Below, one piece after another: positions 8,141-16,581 of a DNA stretch of 64,000 nt. A model generated the notes under the pieces. The model did no database searches and had not been told where the DNA came from. It saw nothing but the letters and a program-made list of their open reading frames with translations. A program made the position numbers and the translations under genes. How positions within the stretch are numbered: position 1 is the stretch's first letter; each line of letters opens with the position of its first letter. The stretch covers positions 1,798,001-1,862,000 of the forward strand of contig NZ_WTYN01000001.1 of assembly GCF_009827535.1 (NCBI RefSeq), read 5' to 3'. The DNA comes from Qipengyuania oceanensis. GTDB taxonomy: Bacteria; Pseudomonadota; Alphaproteobacteria; Sphingomonadales; Sphingomonadaceae.

Positions 8141-9274
8141 ATGGGGTCGCAGCCGAAAATCCTGACGGTCGTCGGCACTCGCCCCGAAGCAATCAAGCTA
8201 TTCCCGCTGATCCACGCCCTGCGCGCGGATGGTCGTCTCGCCGCGCGGGTGTGCGCGACCGGCCAGCACGCGGGGATGCTTGCCGATGTGCTCGCGTTGG
8301 CCGGGATCACGCCCGATCACGACCTGGGCCTGATGTGCGCAGGCCAGTCGCTCGACAGGCTGACCGCAAGGCTGATCGAGGCGATCGGGGAAGTACTCGA
8401 CCGCGAACGCCCCGACGTCGTGATCGTGCAAGGCGATACGACCAGCGCCTTTGCCGGCGCGCTGGCCGCGCATTACCGGCAGATCCCGGTGGCGCATGTC
8501 GAGGCGGGCCTGCGCAGCGGGAATATGCATCATCCCTGGCCCGAGGAATTCAATCGCAAGGCGATCGCGGCGGTGGCTGACTGGCATTTTGCTCCTACCG
8601 ATGCGGCGCGCGACGCGCTGCTGGCGGAAAATGTCCGTCGGCAATCCGTCCACGTCACCGGCAACACGGTCATCGATGCGCTTCTATGGATGCGCGCCAG
8701 GCTTGCCCGGCAGCCGTCGCTGGCGGAGCGAATGAGTGCGATCGAACAGGCGTGTCATGGGCGCCGCATCATCGCGGTGACCTGTCATCGGCGCGAGAAT
8801 CTCGATGGCGGAGTTGAGCGCATTGCAGCGGCGCTGGCCGAGCTTGCAAGCAGGAACGACGTCGCGATCGTGCTGCCGCTCCACCCCAATCCCTCGGTGC
8901 GGTCAAGCTTTCTCGACGCGCTGTCGTGTCGCGATCAAGTGCATCTGGTCGAGCCGCTGGGATATCCCGATTTCGTGCGGCTGCTCGATTGCGCTCATCT
9001 CGCTCTGACCGACAGCGGCGGCGTCCAGGAAGAGGCGCCCGCATTGGGCACGCCGGTGCTGGTCATGCGCGAGACGACCGAGCGGCTCGAGGGGATAGCG
9101 GCGGGAACCGCCCGGCTGGTCGGGACCGACAGCGATCGGATCGTCGCCGAAACCGCGCGGCTGCTCGACGATCCTGTTGCCCATGCGACGATGGCGCAAG
9201 CGCACAATCCCTATGGCGACGGAAGGGCGAGCGGCCGGATCGTCGATGTGCTGGCGGCGGCACTCATCGCCTGA
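8141..9274 (+). CDS. wecB: UDP-N-acetylglucosamine 2-epimerase (non-hydrolysing, WecB type)
   Basis: This enzyme interconverts UDP-GlcNAc and UDP-ManNAc for surface polysaccharides. The 377-aa GT-B-fold protein has the usual signatures: TVVGTRPEAIKLFPL at the N-terminus, VQGDTTSAFAGALAA, HVEAGLRSGNMHHPWPEE and the C-terminal TDSGGVQEEAPALGTPVL. It is transcribed rightwards and converges with the minus-strand polysaccharide operon 3 nt away. It is distinct from the NeuC-type hydrolysing epimerase at 26333. The usual partner WecC (UDP-ManNAc dehydrogenase) is not in the window. Confidence 0.93.
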   Translation: MGSQPKILTVVGTRPEAIKLFPLIHALRADGRLAARVCATGQHAGMLADVLALAGITPDHDLGLMCAGQSLDRLTARLIEAIGEVLDRERPDVVIVQGDTTSAFAGALAAHYRQIPVAHVEAGLRSGNMHHPWPEEFNRKAIAAVADWHFAPTDAARDALLAENVRRQSVHVTGNTVIDALLWMRARLARQPSLAERMSAIEQACHGRRIIAVTCHRRENLDGGVERIAAALAELASRNDVAIVLPLHPNPSVRSSFLDALSCRDQVHLVEPLGYPDFVRLLDCAHLALTDSGGVQEEAPALGTPVLVMRETTERLEGIAAGTARLVGTDSDRIVAETARLLDDPVAHATMAQAHNPYGDGRASGRIVDVLAAALIA

Positions 9275-9277
9275 TCG

Positions 9278-10279
9278 TCAGATGCCGTGATAGTCGCGAT
9301 ACCAGGCGACAAATTTGGGGAAGCCAGTCTCGACCGGGGTCGTCGGGCGATAGCCGAAGTCACGCTCCATCGCGGAAATGTCGGCATAGGTGCGCTCGAC
9401 ATCGCCCTTCTGCATGCCGCGCATTTCGATCTCCGCCTTGCGACCGCAGGCATCCTCGATGATCCCGATGACCTTCATCAACTCTTCGGACCGGTTGTTG
9501 CCGATATTGTAGATCGCGTGCGGGGCGTGGCTGCCGCCCGGCTTCTGCGCGCCATCGTCCGCGGGCGGGTGGTCGAGACAGGCAATCACCCCGGCGACGA
9601 TATCGTCGATATATGTGAAGTCGCGCTGCATCTTTCCGTGGTTGAACACCTGGATTGGCCGTCCTTCCAGGATCGCGCTGGTGAACAGCCAGGGCATCAT
9701 GTCAGGCCGCCCCCACGGCCCGTAAACCGTGAAGAATCGCAGGCCCGTCTGCGGCAAGCGGTAGAGGCTGGCGTAACTTTCGCTGATCAGCTCGTCGGCG
9801 CGCTTGGTCGCGGCGTAGAGTGAGACGGGGTGGTCCGTCCGGTCCTCGACCGAGAATGGCACTTTCTCGTTACCGCCGTAAACCGATGACGAACTTGCAT
9901 AGACCATGTGCCCGATGGCGTTGTGCCGCGCATATTCGAGCATGTTGACATGCCCGACGATATTTGCCGTCGCATAGACGTGCGGATTCTCGATCGAATA
10001 ACGCACGCCCGGCTGGGCGCCCAGGTGAACGATGCGCTCGATGCTGCGACCTTCGAGGCACGACGCCAATGCCTCGCGATCGGAGAAGTCGCAGCGCTCG
10101 AATGCGAAACCTTCCCCGCCGGCACCCGCTTGAATATCGGCGACGCGCGCCTGCTTGAGCGCTACGTCGTAATAGGGTTCAAAATTGTCGATCCCGAGCA
10201 CCGTATCGCCCTGCGCCACAAGCGCGCGGCAGACCGCGGCACCGATGAAACCGGCTGCTCCAGTGACAAGGGTGGTCAT
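9278..10279 (-). CDS. UDP-glucuronate 4-epimerase family, NAD-dependent
   Basis: This is an extended short-chain dehydrogenase (333 aa) with the N-terminal Rossmann motif TGAAGFIGAAV, then NFEPYYDVALKQAR, which is characteristic of UDP-glucuronate/galacturonate epimerases. Catalytic residues appear in YASSSSVYGGNEKVPF and in VSLYAATKRADE (YxxxK); FFTVYGPWGRPDM is also typical. It probably supplies UDP-galacturonate for the polysaccharide. It lies 16 nt after the UDP-glucuronate decarboxylase gene, so both enzymes would draw on the same UDP-GlcA pool. The UDP-glucose dehydrogenase that makes UDP-GlcA is not in the window. Confidence 0.88.
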   Translation of the reverse strand: MTTLVTGAAGFIGAAVCRALVAQGDTVLGIDNFEPYYDVALKQARVADIQAGAGGEGFAFERCDFSDREALASCLEGRSIERIVHLGAQPGVRYSIENPHVYATANIVGHVNMLEYARHNAIGHMVYASSSSVYGGNEKVPFSVEDRTDHPVSLYAATKRADELISESYASLYRLPQTGLRFFTVYGPWGRPDMMPWLFTSAILEGRPIQVFNHGKMQRDFTYIDDIVAGVIACLDHPPADDGAQKPGGSHAPHAIYNIGNNRSEELMKVIGIIEDACGRKAEIEMRGMQKGDVERTYADISAMERDFGYRPTTPVETGFPKFVAWYRDYHGI

Positions 10280-10295
10280 GCCGCCCGCAATAGTG

Positions 10296-11255
10296 TCATT
10301 CTCCGACTACCTTGCGGAAATATGCGACCGTCCGGTCGAGCCCCTCGTCGAGCTCGATTGTCGGTTGCCAATCGAGTACTTCGCGCGCCTTTGTGATATC
10401 GGGCTTGCGCTGCGTCGGATCGTCCTGTGGTAGCGGCCGTTCGACCAGTTTCGACTTTCCACCAACTTTGCCGAGGACCTTCTCGGCCAGTTCACGAATG
10501 GTGAACTCGTTCGGATTGCCGAGGTTGATCGGCCCAGTCACGTCCGGGTCGGTATCCATCAGCGCCAGGAACCCGCGGACGAGATCGTCGACATAGCAGA
10601 AACTGCGCGTCTGGGATCCATCGCCGAAGATCGTAATGTCCTCGCCTTGCAGGGCCTGCACGATGAAATTCGACACGACGCGCCCGTCAGCCGCATGCAT
10701 GCGCGGACCGTATGTATTGAAAATGCGAGCGACCTTGATCTCCAAGCCGTGCTGCCGGTGGTAATCGAAAAACAGAGTTTCGGCGCAGCGCTTGCCTTCG
10801 TCATAGCAACTGCGGATGCCGATAGGATTGACATTGCCCCAGTAGCTTTCTTCCTGCGGGTGTATTGCAGGATCGCCATAGACCTCGCTGGTGCTCGCCT
10901 GGAAGATCGGGACTTTGAGACGCTTCGCCAGCCCGAGCATGTTGATTGCTCCGTGTACGCTGGTCTTGGTCGTCTGGACCGGGTCGTGCTGATAGTGGAT
11001 CGGCGAAGCCGGGCAGGCGAGATTGAATATTGCGTCCACCTCGACAAACAGCGGGAAGCAAACGTCATGTCGCATGAACTCGAAACGCGGCTCGCCGGCG
11101 AGGTGGTCTATGTTTGCCTTGTCGCCGGTGAACAAGTTATCGACGCACAGGACTTCGTCTCCTCGCTCGAGAAGCCGATCGATGAGATGGGAACCCAAGA
11201 AACCCGCGCCCCCGGTCACGAGGACCCTCCGCCGCCCAAAAGCCAGCCTTGCCAA
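10296..11255 (-). CDS. UDP-glucuronate decarboxylase (UDP-xylose synthase)
   Basis: The enzyme converts UDP-glucuronate to UDP-xylose. The sequence is a textbook bacterial [76 protein letters not shown] (catalytic YxxxK), [20 protein letters not shown] and the [20 protein letters not shown] segment. I chose TTG at 11255 (319 aa) because GGAG lies 8 nt upstream and the family N-terminus begins here; an upstream in-frame start at 11357 would add 34 non-conserved residues. It is divergent from the beta-helix gene. Confidence 0.93.
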   Translation of the reverse strand: MARLAFGRRRVLVTGGAGFLGSHLIDRLLERGDEVLCVDNLFTGDKANIDHLAGEPRFEFMRHDVCFPLFVEVDAIFNLACPASPIHYQHDPVQTTKTSVHGAINMLGLAKRLKVPIFQASTSEVYGDPAIHPQEESYWGNVNPIGIRSCYDEGKRCAETLFFDYHRQHGLEIKVARIFNTYGPRMHAADGRVVSNFIVQALQGEDITIFGDGSQTRSFCYVDDLVRGFLALMDTDPDVTGPINLGNPNEFTIRELAEKVLGKVGGKSKLVERPLPQDDPTQRKPDITKAREVLDWQPTIELDEGLDRTVAYFRKVVGE

Positions 11256-11395
11256 AATAAAAACTCCAGAAGATGTGCGCGTCGCTTTAGGAATCGGGGC
11301 AATTCTTGTCCAGTTGGCTCTCCGCCAGCGACCACGATCGCCCGCAGCGACACCCATTCAGCCCTCGCTCAGTTCACAGAAGTGAATGTATTCCG

Positions 11396-12802
11396 ATGCG
11401 TGGATTGCTTCAGCGATTAGTGATGAGGATTTTGGCCGCAGCCGTGGCGTGCCTTGTCCCGTCCGCGGTTTCGGCGCAAAGCCCCGATCTTCAGAGCCGG
11501 TTGGACGCTGCGTCGGGCGGAAGCGATCCTGTCGTGCGGATTACGCGCAATTCGAACATCGCTGTTCGCCACGGCTTGATCATACCGCGCGGGGTGACAC
11601 TCGACCTGCAAGGTGCAACGCTCGTAATTACGCTGACGAGGACCAACGATGCTGGCGTCAGGCTGCTGTCGGGAGCAACGCTGCGCAATGGCACGGTGCG
11701 AGTGCTTTCTCGCGGTACGCCTGGCAGTCAGGCTGCGATTCACGCGCCTGTCCTGGTCGGCGCGCTGTATGGCGAAAACCCGTCCAGCGCCAGAATATCT
11801 CGCTTCGAGGCTCCGTCCGGCTGGCGGATCGAGAATATGACCCTGCATTCCGACAAGCGCGTTATGGTTGGCGGATCCCAGTTGGGCGCTGCGGGGATTG
11901 CAATCATGGGCGGCGCGAATCATGGCTCTATAGACACTGTGACAATCGAAGATTCCGACCGCATGGCAGGCGGCGTCATGATCGATTGGGGCTTCATCGG
12001 CCCCATTTCATCCGGCGATGTTGCGAGATCGGCGCAGGCTTATCGTAGTGGCCTCGGCTGGACGGCGCATCCGCACTCGATCACTATCGAGAACCTCACG
12101 ATTGGCAGGCTGACCAAGCCGTCGCGCCACGGTGATGGAAGCTTCGGCCTTCGCATTTCCGGCGCTCACGACATCCTTGCAAGACACATTCGCATCGAGC
12201 GCGTCACCGAATCAGCCATCTTTTACACAGCTGGCGATCTTGGTTATGAATTCGCCCGGGGCAACGACCGGAGCCGGGCTCACCGGGGAACCGTAATCCA
12301 GCATGTGCATGTGCAAGCTGTCGACGGCGGGCACCTTATCAGAACCAACAGTCACGCGGACAACATTAGCCGGGCCGCCGAGCGCGGCTATCGCCCAACC
12401 CTCGCCCCAATCGCCGAAACAGACCTGACGATTTCGAATGTATCGGGAACATCGCTACGCCCCCGACCGCATACCAGTGGCGTCAGGGTGGATCATCAGC
12501 ATGGCGGAACTCTGCGCGACATCTCGGTAGCGGGTTTCGACACCGGCTTCTGGATCGACGAGCAGGTCAATGCGACGGTGCTCGAGCGCCCGCGCGCGAT
12601 CGCCAGCAAAAGCGCCGCCTTCATGATCGGGCATCCTCACCGGCCGCCTTCAAACATCTCCATCGCTCAGCCGATCGTGGAGGGAGCAGGCATTGGTGCG
12701 CAACGCCTGGCAGTCAGTCGCAGCACCGGTGTAGTCGTCCGCGGCGGAAATGCGAGGCTGGAGATCTCCGAGCAAGCTCGCGGAACTCGGGTCACCCGGT
12801 AA
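11396..12802 (+). CDS. Exported right-handed beta-helix protein, possible polysaccharide lyase or scaffold
   Basis: The 468-aa protein has a signal peptide (from ATG 11396, cleaving near VPSAVSAQ). Repeated short beta-strand turns follow, such as GVTLDLQGATLVITL, ATLRNGTVRVLS, IENMTLHSDKR, ITIENLTIGRL and RHIRIERVTESAIF, indicating a parallel beta-helix (pectate-lyase-like) fold. No catalytic signature of a known lyase family stands out. It is the only plus-strand gene inside the minus-strand locus. It converges on the formyltransferase gene with an 11-nt overlap. By position it may trim or bind the exported polysaccharide; this is inference. Confidence 0.7.
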   Translation: MRGLLQRLVMRILAAAVACLVPSAVSAQSPDLQSRLDAASGGSDPVVRITRNSNIAVRHGLIIPRGVTLDLQGATLVITLTRTNDAGVRLLSGATLRNGTVRVLSRGTPGSQAAIHAPVLVGALYGENPSSARISRFEAPSGWRIENMTLHSDKRVMVGGSQLGAAGIAIMGGANHGSIDTVTIEDSDRMAGGVMIDWGFIGPISSGDVARSAQAYRSGLGWTAHPHSITIENLTIGRLTKPSRHGDGSFGLRISGAHDILARHIRIERVTESAIFYTAGDLGYEFARGNDRSRAHRGTVIQHVHVQAVDGGHLIRTNSHADNISRAAERGYRPTLAPIAETDLTISNVSGTSLRPRPHTSGVRVDHQHGGTLRDISVAGFDTGFWIDEQVNATVLERPRAIASKSAAFMIGHPHRPPSNISIAQPIVEGAGIGAQRLAVSRSTGVVVRGGNARLEISEQARGTRVTR

Positions 12803-13625
12803 GGGGACGTTCCTCGACTTCGAGGAGTTCGAGCCATCCGTCGGCAAACCGAATAGCCGGATTTTCGCCCGGTTGCTCCACGATGCGAGCGGCCCAAATG
12901 ATCAATTTATGATCATCGCGCACAATGAATGCCCCCGGGTACGGGTGCGTCACTGCTCGTACCAGGCATTCTGCGTCGTGGACCGATCCGTCGCGGTCGA
13001 TCTCGCCGTCTTCGGGCTTGCGCCCCTCCCAAACCGTGGCCCCGGCTTCGTCCTGCTTTAGCGGAGAAACGGTGCCCGCTTCCAATTTCGGGATCGTCTG
13101 TCTCATCAGATGGACGTGAGCCTGGTCGACCAATCGATATAGTTCGGTTGCCGTAGTTGTATCGGTAAGTGGTATGGTCCCCTGCGCTATTATCGGCCCG
13201 GTATCTACTCCGGAATCGAGTTGAAACATCGTCACGCCTGTCCGCTCTAGACGTTTGAGAATTGCCCATGGGATCGCCGCGCGGCCGCGGCCTTCAGGCA
13301 GCAAGGTTGGATGCATCCCGATTGCAGCAAGACGTGGCAGAGCGAGAATCTCAGCCTTTGCGATCTGCGACCAGCCGATAATGAACAGGTAGTCCAAATC
13401 GTACCGCGCGATGGCCGCGATAGTGGCCGGATCGTTTATCGAGGCAACTTTGATCAGGTCGACACCGTTGTCTATGCAGAACCGGTCCAAGTAGACCCTG
13501 CCCGACTTGGTTTTCGCGCGCTCGTCTGACAGCGTTATGGCCACGTCGAGACTCGCGCCCGCATCGTAGATGGCCTCCATGCAGGACAGTCCCAGTTGCA
13601 CGCAGGTCACGAATCCGTATCTCAC
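12792..13625 (-). CDS. Sugar N-formyltransferase-like protein
   Basis: This 277-aa protein has the formyltransferase fold of Fmt, GART and sugar N-formyltransferases: YLFIIGWSQIAKAEIL, then IGMHPTLLPEGRGRAA and LDSGVDTGPIIAQGTI. The catalytic His (MHP) and Asp (GVDTGP) are present, but the usual active-site Asn two residues before the His is Gly here. I recall this GMHPT variant from formyltransferases in nonulosonate and surface-sugar clusters. Its likely role is adding a formyl group from formyl-tetrahydrofolate to an amino sugar. It lies 10 nt after the phosphoglycosyl transferase gene, downstream of the PIG-L deacetylase. Confidence 0.78.
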   Translation of the reverse strand: MRYGFVTCVQLGLSCMEAIYDAGASLDVAITLSDERAKTKSGRVYLDRFCIDNGVDLIKVASINDPATIAAIARYDLDYLFIIGWSQIAKAEILALPRLAAIGMHPTLLPEGRGRAAIPWAILKRLERTGVTMFQLDSGVDTGPIIAQGTIPLTDTTTATELYRLVDQAHVHLMRQTIPKLEAGTVSPLKQDEAGATVWEGRKPEDGEIDRDGSVHDAECLVRAVTHPYPGAFIVRDDHKLIIWAARIVEQPGENPAIRFADGWLELLEVEERPLTG

Positions 13626-13635
13626 GATTTCTCCT

Positions 13636-14220
13636 TCAATATTTCGGTGGCGGGCGGGTGAGATAGGCGAAGGTCCGCAACATCACCTTTGCATCGGTCA
13701 GCAGACTTCTTTTCGCATAATATTCACCGTCGAGTTCCGCCTTTCTCGTCACGGGCATTCCGTCATAGGCATTCACCTGCGCCCAGCCAGTAAGCCCCGG
13801 ACGCAGTTGCGCCGCGCCGTTTTCTTCTCTCAAGAGCAACAGCTCGGTCTGAGTAGGTAACGCGGGGCGAGGGCCGATGAGAGACATGTCGCCGATCAGT
13901 ACATTGTAGAACTGTGGCAATTCGTCCAAATTGGATCGCCTGAGGAACCGGGAGATCCACGGGAGCCGGACCTCCCCTAATTGGTCAGAGGGAATATCGC
14001 CTGTCGTGACGGGAAGTGACCTGAGCTTGTAGAATTTGAACGTCCGCCCGGACCGGCCGCTACGCTTTTGGGTGAAGATTACCGGGCCGGGATCGAATAT
14101 CTTGATAAGCATGCCGAGAACCAACACGACCGGAGTCGCGATTATCAGCGCTATCAAGGCCCCCGCAATATCGATGACACGCTTGCCGACCTCGTACATT
14201 TTGCGAGAGGCACCTACCAT
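13636..14220 (-). CDS. Initiating phosphoglycosyl transferase (PglC/WcaJ class, short form)
   Basis: This is a 194-aa monotopic phosphoglycosyl transferase that would load the first sugar-1-phosphate on undecaprenyl phosphate. It has one N-terminal re-entrant hydrophobic helix (GALIALIIATPVVLVLGMLI), then DPGPVIFTQKRSGRSG, KFYKLRSL and the catalytic region RSNLDELPQFYNVLIGDMSL followed by IGPRPALP. The short length without an extra membrane domain matches PglC-like enzymes. I chose ATG 14220 because it overlaps the PIG-L stop codon (TGATG). It is the apparent initiating enzyme for this locus. Confidence 0.92.
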   Translation of the reverse strand: MVGASRKMYEVGKRVIDIAGALIALIIATPVVLVLGMLIKIFDPGPVIFTQKRSGRSGRTFKFYKLRSLPVTTGDIPSDQLGEVRLPWISRFLRRSNLDELPQFYNVLIGDMSLIGPRPALPTQTELLLLREENGAAQLRPGLTGWAQVNAYDGMPVTRKAELDGEYYAKRSLLTDAKVMLRTFAYLTRPPPKY

Positions 14221-14915
14221 CACCTCAAACCGATGGCCTGCGCCGTCATGAAAGCTTCCGCGCGGTCGAGGCCGGCCTGGGCACCGCGGGCGGTGGCCAA
14301 AGCACGGATCGCTTTTTCGCTCCGGGAATGCGGGTAAGCCCGCATGACGCCACGATAGCAGGCCAAAGCCTCGATTTTGCGATCGAGATTTGCTCCGACC
14401 TCTACAAAAGTGTCGGGTGCGAAGCTGCCGGAAGCCGCCGGAAACGACCAGTCCGTGGATGACTGCGTTTCCATCAGATAGATTGCGCGCACGCCAGGCG
14501 GCTCCGACCGACGCTGCGACAATCTAGCTGCGGCAAGACAGGCCCGGGCGACATGCCCATGATCGTCGTTCAGGTCGCCTGGAAAATGCGTGAAAATACG
14601 GTGCGGATCGATTGCAGCGATCTGCTCTTCTATGGCTTGGACCAGTTCTACATGCGGCACCGTGTTGAAACGGATATTCGGAAAGTTCTCAAAGCATGGG
14701 TCTTCAAAACCCAAATGCCGGTGCGCCGCCAGACAGTCCGCGCGAAGTTCGTCGTCGGACGGTCGCGCGTTGCGGGCATCGGCCCCTGAGCACATCAGCA
14801 GCGTATGTACTCGCTCTCCTTGGCTCGCCAACTGTGCACCGGTCGCACCAAAGCCGAGGACCTCATCGTCGGGATGAGCGACGACCACCAAGTTTCTTAC
14901 CGGTGCTTCGACCAT
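14220..14915 (-). CDS. PIG-L/LmbE-family deacetylase
   Basis: These zinc enzymes remove acetyl groups from N-acetylated sugars. The 231-aa protein has the metal-binding AHPDDEVLGFGATGAQLA motif at the N-terminus and the third ligand region HFPGDLNDDHGHVARA. No signal peptide is visible, so it should act on a cytoplasmic sugar or sugar nucleotide. It lies between a glycosyltransferase and the phosphoglycosyl transferase, with the N-formyltransferase next but one. A natural reading is deacetylation to a free amine that is then formylated; that link is inference. Confidence 0.9.
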   Translation of the reverse strand: MVEAPVRNLVVVAHPDDEVLGFGATGAQLASQGERVHTLLMCSGADARNARPSDDELRADCLAAHRHLGFEDPCFENFPNIRFNTVPHVELVQAIEEQIAAIDPHRIFTHFPGDLNDDHGHVARACLAAARLSQRRSEPPGVRAIYLMETQSSTDWSFPAASGSFAPDTFVEVGANLDRKIEALACYRGVMRAYPHSRSEKAIRALATARGAQAGLDRAEAFMTAQAIGLR

Positions 14916-14916
14916 G

Positions 14917-15693
14917 TCAGAATCTCCGATACTTCAATGCTGCCCGCGCGGCATAGTGGGCGAAGAACCACGCCGAAGCGACGGTGCCGAAACCTTCGAT
15001 CTCTCGGTATGTTTTCCAGACCTGCCGCGCGGAATTGCCCTTGTCGCGAGAAACCGACGCGTCGAGGACGCGGTAGCGCACCAGATCCTCATCCAAGCCG
15101 CGCGCGGCACCGCCTTCACGCAAGATGTTCAACCAGCAAACGAAGTCGTCATAATAACAGCGCTGCATGTGGATCGGACCGGTCTGACGCCTATCTACCA
15201 TGACCGACGAGGTTAGGATGGCCGTGTTCTTTAGCAGACCACGATAGTCGATCGCGTCGGGGACAGTGACGTACGCGCCGGTTCGGGCCGCGTCGGCGGA
15301 AATTCGACGGTAGCCGGTAAAGGTCAATGCAGCCTTGGTCTCAAGCTGAAATGCAATCTGACGTTCCAGTTTTTCCGGCAGCCATAAATCGTCGCTGTCC
15401 AGAAATGCGATCCAGCGTCCGGACGCTTGCCCGAGAGCCAGATTGCGTGCCGCCGCGGGCCCTCCGTTGTGGCTGGCTTCAATCAAGCGGATTCGCGAAT
15501 CCGAACGCGACAAGGCGCTCACGATCTCGCGCGTATTGTCTGGTCCGCAATCCTCGGCGATGAGCATTTCCCAGTTTTGATAGCTTTGGGCCTGCACCGA
15601 CCGAATGGTCTGCTCGATGACGTTCGCCGCCTTGTAGGCCGGTGTTATCAGCGACACGCGTTGTTCCATCGAATCTTCTTGTAGAGGCGCCAT
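14917..15693 (-). CDS. Family 2 glycosyltransferase
   Basis: The protein is 258 aa. It has a GT-A fold with VSLITPAYKAANVIEQTIRS at the start, MLIAEDCGPDNT, then GPAAARNLALGQASGRWIAF and the DSDD metal/nucleotide motif at about residue 97. It belongs to the large GT2 family, so the donor and linkage cannot be read from the sequence. ATG at 15669 (residue 9, MEQRVSL) is an alternative start preceded by AGAAGA. Its start abuts the stop of the methyltransferase gene, suggesting translational coupling. Confidence 0.9.
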   Translation of the reverse strand: MAPLQEDSMEQRVSLITPAYKAANVIEQTIRSVQAQSYQNWEMLIAEDCGPDNTREIVSALSRSDSRIRLIEASHNGGPAAARNLALGQASGRWIAFLDSDDLWLPEKLERQIAFQLETKAALTFTGYRRISADAARTGAYVTVPDAIDYRGLLKNTAILTSSVMVDRRQTGPIHMQRCYYDDFVCWLNILREGGAARGLDEDLVRYRVLDASVSRDKGNSARQVWKTYREIEGFGTVASAWFFAHYAARAALKYRRF

Positions 15694-16581
15694 CTAACCC
15701 ACCGGTTCCCATACCAGCAGTGTCGGGGGATTGCGGGGCGAGGACACAAAGCGCAGCTGCTCGGTGGCGATGATCCTGACAAGTCCCTCGTCACGAAGTC
15801 TTGCCGCAGTACTAACCAATGTGCGCTGATAATCCTGCCGCCACACGTAGGTGCGTGATGCCTGATCGCGCAGGCTGAACTTGCTCAACAGTTCGTAACT
15901 AGGCTCCAGCATGATTACTCGGCTCACACCGGCCGAGATCAGATTGCGGAACACGCGTTCGGTGTAATCAGGCAGCTGCTCCAGACAGTAGTGGGTGAAA
16001 CAGGTTGCCCCGCGCAGCTCCGAGAAGCCCGGACTGTCAGAATCGAGCAGATCGATCTGACCGATGCGGATTATATCGTTAAAGCCGAAATGGTCGACCA
16101 CTTCCCGAGCAACATCGCGTCCTGTTGCCGACAATTCGAGGCCGACCAGCCGCGCGTAGCGGTTGCTTGTCGCGAGCGAGACGAGGTTCGCACCGGTCCC
16201 CGAGCCAAGTTCGTAAAGCGTATCTGTTTCCTGATCATACTTCGCCAGGATCGCATGCAGCATTCTGCGACGGTAGGCATAGTAATCGGTTCCGGGCATC
16301 TGCCAGAGTGCGCCTTCGATCTGCACCACCGCAGGTTCGTCGAGCCAGGCCTTGTCAGCATAAAGCAGGGCATCGTCGACCTGCTCCCAGCGGCGCGCCT
16401 GCCTCTGTTGCATCCACTCGCCTTGATCGTAATCGGTTGCGACGAGATCGCTATGCCGCGCGCGCCGTTTGACCAACCGATGCACGATATTGGCGAGAGT
16501 AATCCGGCCGTATATTGCCTGCGCGCGCAGGCTGGACACGCGCTTTGCGCTCTCCGGGATCGGTATTCCGTAACTCGTCAT
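15694..16581 (-). CDS. Class I SAM-dependent methyltransferase of the polysaccharide locus
   Basis: This is a 295-aa protein with a central Rossmann methyltransferase core: TLYELGSGTGANLVSLATS (SAM-binding motif I), LVGLELSATGRDVA (motif II) and the downstream strand SRVIMLEPSYELL. The N-terminal ~110 residues are specific to it. The substrate is unknown; a sugar hydroxyl, amine or carboxyl in the locus product is likely. The ATG overlaps the preceding stop codon by 4 nt (ATGA), so it is co-translated with the capsule-type protein. Confidence 0.82.
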   Translation of the reverse strand: MTSYGIPIPESAKRVSSLRAQAIYGRITLANIVHRLVKRRARHSDLVATDYDQGEWMQQRQARRWEQVDDALLYADKAWLDEPAVVQIEGALWQMPGTDYYAYRRRMLHAILAKYDQETDTLYELGSGTGANLVSLATSNRYARLVGLELSATGRDVAREVVDHFGFNDIIRIGQIDLLDSDSPGFSELRGATCFTHYCLEQLPDYTERVFRNLISAGVSRVIMLEPSYELLSKFSLRDQASRTYVWRQDYQRTLVSTAARLRDEGLVRIIATEQLRFVSSPRNPPTLLVWEPVG

